Below, one piece after another: positions 7,939 through 10,977 of a DNA stretch of 10,977 nt. The stretch's first letter is position 1, and each line of letters begins with the position of its first letter. A model generated the notes under the pieces. That model saw nothing but the letters and a program-made list of their open reading frames with translations. It did not search any database and was not told the DNA's origin. The translations under genes were made by a program, and so were the position numbers. The DNA lies in NCBI GenBank assembly GCA_002701705.1, contig NZWU01000033.1:3761-14737 (forward strand), read 5' to 3'. The DNA is from Gammaproteobacteria bacterium (GTDB taxonomy: Bacteria > Pseudomonadota > Gammaproteobacteria > GCA-002705445 > GCA-002716945).

Positions 7939-8118
7939 ATGAATAAACTTTTACTTGATATATTAATATGCCCTAAATCACATGGGAAGTTGGTCTATAA
8001 TGTGAGCACCAATGAATTATTCTGTTATGAGTCCATGTTAGCTTACCCTATTGAAAACGATATTCCAATCATGTTAGTAGACAGGGCTAGAAAATTAAAA
8101 GATGGAGAAATAACTTAA
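7939..8118 (+). CDS. ycaR: UPF0434/YcaR-type Trm112-like small protein
   Basis: A 59-aa protein beginning MNKLLLDILICPKSHGKL and continuing through NELFCYESMLAYPIENDIPIMLVDRAR. This matches the UPF0434/YcaR family in length and in the order CP..-GKL-...-L.C-...-LA(Y/F)P(I)..-(D/G)IP(I/V)(M/L)L. The family shares the Trm112 fold; in eukaryotes and archaea Trm112 is an activator subunit of several methyltransferases, whereas the bacterial role is not settled. Of the cysteines seen in E. coli YcaR (CPVC plus one), this copy keeps C11 and C29 but has Ser14 in place of the second, so a full zinc knuckle is unlikely. The stop lies 4 bp before bcp, so the two are co-transcribed. No strong Shine-Dalgarno is seen; the start is chosen because it is the only ATG in frame before the conserved block. 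Confidence 0.9.
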   Translation: MNKLLLDILICPKSHGKLVYNVSTNELFCYESMLAYPIENDIPIMLVDRARKLKDGEIT

Positions 8119-8122
8119 AATT

Positions 8123-8593
8123 ATGGCAAAAGTTGATGTTGGAAAAAAAATTAAAGATTGCAAGATAGAGTGTACTGACACTAAAAAAACAAAATTGTCA
8201 GACTTCTTGAAGAAAAACCTTCTTTTATATTTTTATCCCAGAGATATGACCCCTGGTTGTACAACGGAGAGTATAGAATTTAATGCGAACTTGTCTAAGA
8301 TAAAAAAATTGAATTATGAATTGGTTGGTGTATCTAGAGATTCTATAAAATCTCACGACAAGTTCATTGCAAAATATAAGTTTAAATTTCCACTTATATC
8401 TGATGAAGCCGAGAAAATATGTAAGCTATTTGATGTGATTAAAGAAAAAAGTTTGTATGGAAGAAAATATATGGGTGTGGACCGAAGTACATTTCTCCTC
8501 AATAAAAAAGGTATAGTATTATTTCAGTGGAGAAATGTAAAAGTAAAAGGACATGTTCCTGAAGTGGTTGAAAAAATAAAGGAGCTTGCATAA
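8123..8593 (+). CDS. bcp: Thioredoxin-dependent peroxiredoxin, Bcp/PrxQ type
   Basis: Bcp/PrxQ enzymes reduce hydrogen peroxide and organic hydroperoxides in the cytoplasm using thioredoxin. The 156-aa protein has the AhpC/TSA fold landmarks: GKKIKD...LSDF, YFYPRDMTPGCTTES with the peroxidatic cysteine at C46, the (T/P)xxC context, a YKFKFPLISDE segment, YGRKYMGVDRSTFL with the conserved arginine, and FLLNKKG. The helix-alpha-2 resolving cysteine of E. coli Bcp (five residues after the peroxidatic one) is isoleucine (I51) here. Other cysteines are C13, C17 and C100; C100 aligns with a non-resolving cysteine of E. coli Bcp. The enzyme may therefore act as a 1-Cys type or use another cysteine. 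It follows ycaR by 4 bp and is followed one base after its stop by a small membrane protein gene. Confidence 0.93.
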   Translation: MAKVDVGKKIKDCKIECTDTKKTKLSDFLKKNLLLYFYPRDMTPGCTTESIEFNANLSKIKKLNYELVGVSRDSIKSHDKFIAKYKFKFPLISDEAEKICKLFDVIKEKSLYGRKYMGVDRSTFLLNKKGIVLFQWRNVKVKGHVPEVVEKIKELA

Positions 8594-8594
8594 A

Positions 8595-8819
8595 ATGACA
8601 CTTGTTGAAACTTTTTTATTTTTGATGATTATTGTAACATTGCTTAATGGTCTTATCTTTTTTAGAAAGTTAATTAAATTACAAAAGAAAAATAATGAGC
8701 TACTTGAAAAATTATTAGAAAAAGAAAGAAGTGAAGATGCTAGTAGTGCAATGCCACATGCGGAAATTGAAAAATTGAGAACAGAATTTATGAAAACACC
8801 TTATGAGCGCAAAAGATGA
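8595..8819 (+). CDS. Small single-pass membrane/coiled-coil protein of unknown function
   Basis: I do not recognise this 74-aa protein. It has one N-terminal hydrophobic segment (about residues 4-26, VETFLFLMIIVTLLNGLIFF) followed by a basic stretch (RKLIKL) and a charged heptad-like region (KKNNELLEKLLEKERSE), then a tail with EKLRTEFMKTPYERKR. By the positive-inside rule the C-terminal part faces the cytoplasm. An AAGGAG Shine-Dalgarno at about 8579-8584 stands 10 nt before the ATG at 8595 and argues against an in-frame TTG at 8586, which lies only a base or two from it. The stop overlaps the HIT-protein ATG (ATGA), so the two proteins are made in coupled fashion. It resembles small membrane scaffolds in general layout only; no function is claimed. 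Confidence 0.8.
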   Translation: MTLVETFLFLMIIVTLLNGLIFFRKLIKLQKKNNELLEKLLEKERSEDASSAMPHAEIEKLRTEFMKTPYERKR

Positions 8820-9154
8820 GTGAGACAATATTTTCAAAGATTATTAATAAAGAAATACCTGCAGAAATAATATATGAAGATGATCTTGCATTGGCATTTA
8901 ATGACATTAGTCCTCAAGCGCCAACACATATACTGGTTGTTCCAAAAAAACCAATTTCTAAATTAAGTGATGCAAGTGAAGAAGACCAACTCTTACTAGG
9001 ACATTTATTGCTTATTGCAAGTAAAATTACAAAAGAAAAGAATATTGAGCATTACAGGCTAGTCATCAATAATGGAAGTGACGCAGGGCAAACTGTATAC
9101 CATGTCCATATTCATATTCTTGCTGGAAGAAACTTCGGTTGGCCGCCAGGCTAA
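8816..9154 (+). CDS. hinT: HIT-family purine nucleoside phosphoramidase (HinT-like)
   Basis: HinT-type proteins hydrolyse adenosine phosphoramidates and acyl-adenylates, including lysyl-AMP, as cytoplasmic dimers. At 112 aa the product is close to E. coli HinT (119). It opens with TIFSKIINKEIPAEIIYEDD and has LAFNDISPQAPTHILVVPKKPI, both typical. It ends with NNGSDAGQTVYHVHIHILAGR. The histidine triad is H96-V-H98-I-H100, with H98 expected as the nucleophile, and the C-terminal WPPG is usual for the family. The ATG overlaps the stop of the preceding membrane microprotein by four bases. It is followed by a convergent gene with only 13 bp between the two stop codons; no terminator hairpin is evident in that gap. 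Confidence 0.96.
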   Translation: MSETIFSKIINKEIPAEIIYEDDLALAFNDISPQAPTHILVVPKKPISKLSDASEEDQLLLGHLLLIASKITKEKNIEHYRLVINNGSDAGQTVYHVHIHILAGRNFGWPPG

Positions 9155-9167
9155 ACCTATATTGACA

Positions 9168-9557
9168 TTAAAAAAAGGGGTTATACGCCCATTGAAGTAA
9201 TGCTTGTCTTTGTCTTATGCGGCATTGCATCTCATTTCTTTTGCAGTTTTTTAAAATTGCACCTTTGTGCCTCGCCCCGTATGCTTTCCACCTCATGATT
9301 TGAACTTTATCAATCTTTGGTAATCTTCTGCCCATACTATATCTGCAGTACCACTGAAACCAGCCAAGTGGGTCTTCATTAAAAACCCATCCATTTTTAA
9401 TCCATTCACCCATAGTCAATCCAGATTTAATTTTGAAACAATTGAGATTAATATCGAATTCTGTGTCATTAATTTTAGCTTTTTTAAACCAACTCTTTGG
9501 GTATTCAGATATGTCACCTTTAAAATAATGACCGCCAAAAACGCCTGCTTCTAGCAT
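9168..9557 (-). CDS. Conserved uncharacterised protein, GVFGG/GWFQWYCR family
   Basis: A 129-aa cytoplasmic-looking protein rich in Trp, Tyr, Arg and Lys. From memory it belongs to an uncharacterised family spread through bacteria, fungi and other eukaryotes and recognised by GVFGGxYF near the start, a W(F) before a variable stretch, GW(x)3(D)P.GWFQWYCR(Y/F)..GRR, a QI.RW motif and a basic R.RQ.L.(W/H)WAY end. All are present here: GVFGGHYF, EYPKSWF, DPLGWFQWYCRYSMGRR, VQIMRW and RQRQALLQWAY. No function is known to me. The ATG at 9557 has no good Shine-Dalgarno and starts inside what looks like conserved sequence: the open frame continues upstream (NKIFLPELTPRE) to an ATC at 9611 with a strong AAGGAG, which may be the true start (147 aa). 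It lies directly downstream of the pyruvate kinase-like gene, apparently as an operon. Confidence 0.82.
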   Translation of the reverse strand: MLEAGVFGGHYFKGDISEYPKSWFKKAKINDTEFDINLNCFKIKSGLTMGEWIKNGWVFNEDPLGWFQWYCRYSMGRRLPKIDKVQIMRWKAYGARHKGAILKNCKRNEMQCRIRQRQALLQWAYNPFF

Positions 9558-9608
9558 TTCTCTTGGTGTTAGTTCGGGTAAGAAAATTTTATTATGGCTA
9601 CTTTGTTT

Positions 9609-9623
9609 GATTGCTCACTCCTT
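9609..9623 (-). promoter_or_regulatory. Strong Shine-Dalgarno and possible ATC start for the GVFGG-family gene
   Basis: On the minus strand AAGGAG (9623-9618) is followed after 6 nt by ATC (9611-9609), which opens the frame of the downstream GVFGG-family protein immediately after an in-frame TGA (9617-9615). There is no in-frame ATG, GTG or TTG between this point and the ATG at 9557. The other nearby candidate, GTG at 9619-9617, abuts the Shine-Dalgarno and runs into TAG after six codons. Confidence 0.5.
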
Positions 9624-9639
9624 GTGTAAATACTGGAAT

Positions 9640-10401
9640 TTATTTTTTTGTAAAAAAACTAAATATTTTATTCATAAAATCTGAAAAAGGATTGTGTCTT
9701 AGTTTTTCTGATTCAACAGCAATTTCATCAAGACATTTAACGGCTCTAGCTGGATAAGGTCCATGTGAGGTCTCTTGATAAAGGGCAATAACATCAAAGC
9801 CATCTTCTAACGTATTTCCTATTTCTAAATTCTCATCCCGTGACTGTACTTGCCCTTTCATTAAGGTTGGCATCCTTGCCAAATAAATTGGTTCACAATT
9901 ATTTTCTTTTGATCTAATAACTAATTTTTCATCAGCAATTTTTTTTGAATCTATTTCAAACATTACGAAATCAGCTTCCTTTAAAAAATCTTCTATATCA
10001 TTTGTTTCATCATCCTTTTTTAATCTGACTCCAATTTTTGATTTAGTAAGGCCTGAGGATTTAGCTTCTTTAATCTTCTGCAAACCATTTTCTTTAAAAA
10101 TTGAGATATAGTCGGGTTGTATGTCTTTTGCAAACTCCAAATAATCTGAAAAATTTTTAGCATCATCTGTGTCCAGATAAATAAATGTTTTACGCTTTCT
10201 TTTTTCAGATTCTGCTTTGAATTTTTTAATCCTCTCTTTTGTAATTGATTCACCATCACTGTGAAGAACTCTGGCTATATCAACTCCATCAGTCCACTGT
10301 CTTGCAATTCCTGCGATAATCATGATTTTGAGCTCTTGTTCATCATCTGTGGATGGACCCAATGTTGCAATTATCAAGCTTAATCGATGTCTTTCTTCCA
10401 T
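9640..10401 (-). CDS. Short pyruvate kinase-like protein (A-domain only, probably non-catalytic)
   Basis: The 253-aa product aligns by eye with the pyruvate kinase TIM barrel but is about half its usual length of 470-480. IIATLGPSTDD (10-20) matches the N-terminal ATLGP motif; GVDIARVLHSDGES (39-52) matches the VFRLNFSHG segment with R44 kept but Asn changed; QPDYISI (95-101) matches KPDYIS.SF; and DGFDVIALYQETSHGPYPARAV (about 200-221) matches DGTDAVMLSGETA.G.YP..AV. The lid (B) domain and C-terminal allosteric domain are absent. The catalytic lysine block KIEN is replaced by RLKK, the metal-binding ARGDLG by FEIDSK, and TQMLESM by ARMPTLM. It is therefore unlikely to make pyruvate; a binding, regulatory or novel lyase role is possible but unproven. 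An AGAGGT Shine-Dalgarno 6 nt upstream supports the ATG. The GVFGG-family gene follows within about 30-80 bp. Confidence 0.8.
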   Translation of the reverse strand: MEERHRLSLIIATLGPSTDDEQELKIMIIAGIARQWTDGVDIARVLHSDGESITKERIKKFKAESEKRKRKTFIYLDTDDAKNFSDYLEFAKDIQPDYISIFKENGLQKIKEAKSSGLTKSKIGVRLKKDDETNDIEDFLKEADFVMFEIDSKKIADEKLVIRSKENNCEPIYLARMPTLMKGQVQSRDENLEIGNTLEDGFDVIALYQETSHGPYPARAVKCLDEIAVESEKLRHNPFSDFMNKIFSFFTKK

Positions 10402-10441
10402 AAATTTACCTCTAGGTTTTACGAAATCATTCCCTTAAAAA

Positions 10442-10447
10442 ATTATA
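10442..10447 (-). promoter_or_regulatory. Candidate -10 box for the pyruvate kinase-like operon
   Basis: A perfect TATAAT on the minus strand, about 40 bp upstream of the pyruvate kinase-like ATG. The sequence 17-18 bp further upstream (GAAAAA/TGAAAA) is a poor -35, so any promoter may depend on an activator or on the -10 alone. Confidence 0.4.
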
Positions 10448-10506
10448 TCTAGTCAGTATAGACTTTTTTCATAAAAATTAATAATGCACTTAGTAATCAT
10501 TGTCTA

Positions 10507-10536
10507 AGATGAGGGGCAGAATGCTGCCTTTCATCT
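10507..10536 (+). repeat. 13-bp hairpin in the divergent intergenic region
   Basis: AGATGAGGGGCAG (10507-10519), loop AATG, and CTGCCTTTCATCT (10524-10536) form a 13-bp stem with two central G.U pairs when read as plus-strand RNA; on the minus strand those two positions are A/C mismatches, so the plus-strand RNA folds better. It lacks a following T-tract on either strand, so it is not a textbook terminator. It ends 10 bp before a TATAAT box and covers the expected -35 zone of the downstream gene, consistent with an operator or a cruciform. It is notably more GC-rich than its surroundings. Confidence 0.6.
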
Positions 10537-10546
10537 AACTTTGCCC

Positions 10547-10552
10547 TATAAT
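10547..10552 (+). promoter_or_regulatory. Candidate -10 box for the fatty acid hydroxylase gene
   Basis: TATAAT at 10547-10552 lies just 6 bp before the ATG at 10559. Transcription from it would start at or next to that ATG, giving a leaderless mRNA. There is no recognisable -35; that zone is occupied by the hairpin at 10507-10536. A GGAAA at 10553-10557 could serve as a weak Shine-Dalgarno if transcription starts further upstream. Confidence 0.35.
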
Positions 10553-10558
10553 GGAAAC

Positions 10559-10977
10559 ATGATTGAAGCATTGCCGAATATTCAGACTATTTTCTTTGTT
10601 GTAGTTTTTGTGATTATATACATCGTCGAATATTTCAATTCAAATCGTGTATGGAAAACAGCTCGATTTAAAAGATTTTTTTTCCATACTATTTTTGCCG
10701 TTATAAATTCAATCATTTTATATATACCAAGATTATTGCTCCTCCTCCCTGTTCTACTATTTACGGAAGAAAAACAATTTGGCTTTCTTAATGCTATAGA
10801 TCAATTTTATTTTATTGAAGCATTAATTGGCTTCTTATTTTTTGATTTTGCTTATTACTGGTGGCACCGATTCAATCACACTATTCCTTTTCTATGGAGG
10901 TTCCACTCTGTTCATCATCTAGACACACACTTAGACGTAACGACCTCGTTGAGATTCCATTTCGGCGAACTTATTTT
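10559..10977 (+). CDS. Fatty acid hydroxylase/sterol desaturase family membrane protein (3' end outside window)
   Basis: The frame is open from ATG at 10559 to the window end (139 full codons), so the gene is cut off. The family comprises endoplasmic-reticulum or inner-membrane di-iron enzymes that hydroxylate, desaturate or cleave lipids, using a histidine cluster HX3H, HX2HH and later histidine motifs. The sequence shows an N-terminal membrane span (about 10-23), a basic stretch (RVWKTARFKRF), one or more further spans (about 43-68 and 84-97), then FDFAYYWWHRFNH (HX3H) and PFLWRFHSVHH (HX2HH), the signature of Pfam family PF04116 as I recall it. The third histidine motif would lie beyond the window. 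The substrate cannot be inferred: bacterial members include carotenoid hydroxylases, sterol desaturases and alkylglycerol monooxygenase-like enzymes. It is divergent from the pyruvate kinase-like operon, sharing a 157-bp intergenic region. Confidence 0.9.
   Translation, partial: MIEALPNIQTIFFVVVFVIIYIVEYFNSNRVWKTARFKRFFFHTIFAVINSIILYIPRLLLLLPVLLFTEEKQFGFLNAIDQFYFIEALIGFLFFDFAYYWWHRFNHTIPFLWRFHSVHHLDTHLDVTTSLRFHFGELI

Noticed and set aside
8586..8594. TTG start for the small membrane protein
   Set aside because: It sits next to the AAGGAG sequence, too close for initiation, whereas the ATG at 8595 is at a workable distance.
9155..9180. Run of A followed by GGGG near the convergent hinT and GVFGG-family stops as a terminator
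   Set aside because: No stem precedes the A/T run on either strand, and it lies within the coding end of the leftward gene.
10020..10259. Second minus-strand frame of 79 codons inside the pyruvate kinase-like gene
   Set aside because: It is an out-of-frame shadow, Lys/Gln-rich, without motifs or a ribosome binding site.
10451..10469. Small stem AGTC-AGTATA-GACT followed by a T-run, resembling a terminator
   Set aside because: The stem is only 4 bp and no plus-strand gene ends nearby; it overlaps the promoter region of the leftward operon.
10551..10562. Four-codon upstream reading frame (ATG GAA ACA TGA) overlapping the hydroxylase start
   Set aside because: It overlaps the TATAAT box itself and has no leader or Shine-Dalgarno; most likely chance.

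Overview
The window looks like a piece of chromosome from a strongly AT-rich, probably streamlined gammaproteobacterium, perhaps a marine lineage of the SAR86 or SUP05/Thioglobus type. That placement rests on three observations: the gene order lptD-surA-pdxA-rsmA, which is a gammaproteobacterial hallmark; the paired cysteines near the LptD C-terminus; and very compact packing with ATGA start/stop overlaps. The exact clade is inference. Standard-code stops, including TGA, are used throughout. I see no rRNA, tRNA, CRISPR array, insertion sequence or integrase.

Region 1 (1-4682, + strand) is one tightly packed operon: the 3' part of lptD (outer-membrane LPS translocon barrel), surA (periplasmic chaperone for outer-membrane proteins, including LptD), pdxA (vitamin B6 synthesis), rsmA/ksgA (16S rRNA dimethylase) and an integral-membrane methyltransferase of the isoprenylcysteine/phospholipid methyltransferase type. 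The last gene sits where apaG/apaH often follow rsmA. Its stop codon overlaps the stop codon of convergent clpB.

Region 2 (4677-7840, - strand) holds clpB, a complete disaggregase, downstream of a periplasmic PCu(A)C-type copper chaperone with a histidine-rich tail. A divergent intergenic region (7841-7938) carries a perfect 10-bp inverted repeat and promoter-like elements facing both ways.

Region 3 (7939-9154, + strand) is a small housekeeping/stress cluster: a 59-aa UPF0434/YcaR (Trm112-like) protein missed by length cut-offs, a Bcp-type peroxiredoxin lacking the classical resolving cysteine, a single-pass membrane/coiled-coil microprotein, and a HIT-family nucleotide hydrolase overlapping it by ATGA.

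Region 4 (9168-10401, - strand) is the least ordinary part. It is a two-gene unit made of a short pyruvate kinase-like protein (A-domain only, catalytic residues lost) and a small protein of the uncharacterised 'GVFGG...GWFQWYCR' family. The reading frame of the second protein extends upstream to an unusual ATC codon with a strong Shine-Dalgarno sequence.

Region 5 (10441-10977) holds a divergent intergenic region with a strong 13-bp hairpin and a TATAAT box. It leads into the 5' part of a fatty acid hydroxylase/sterol desaturase-family membrane di-iron enzyme cut off by the window end.
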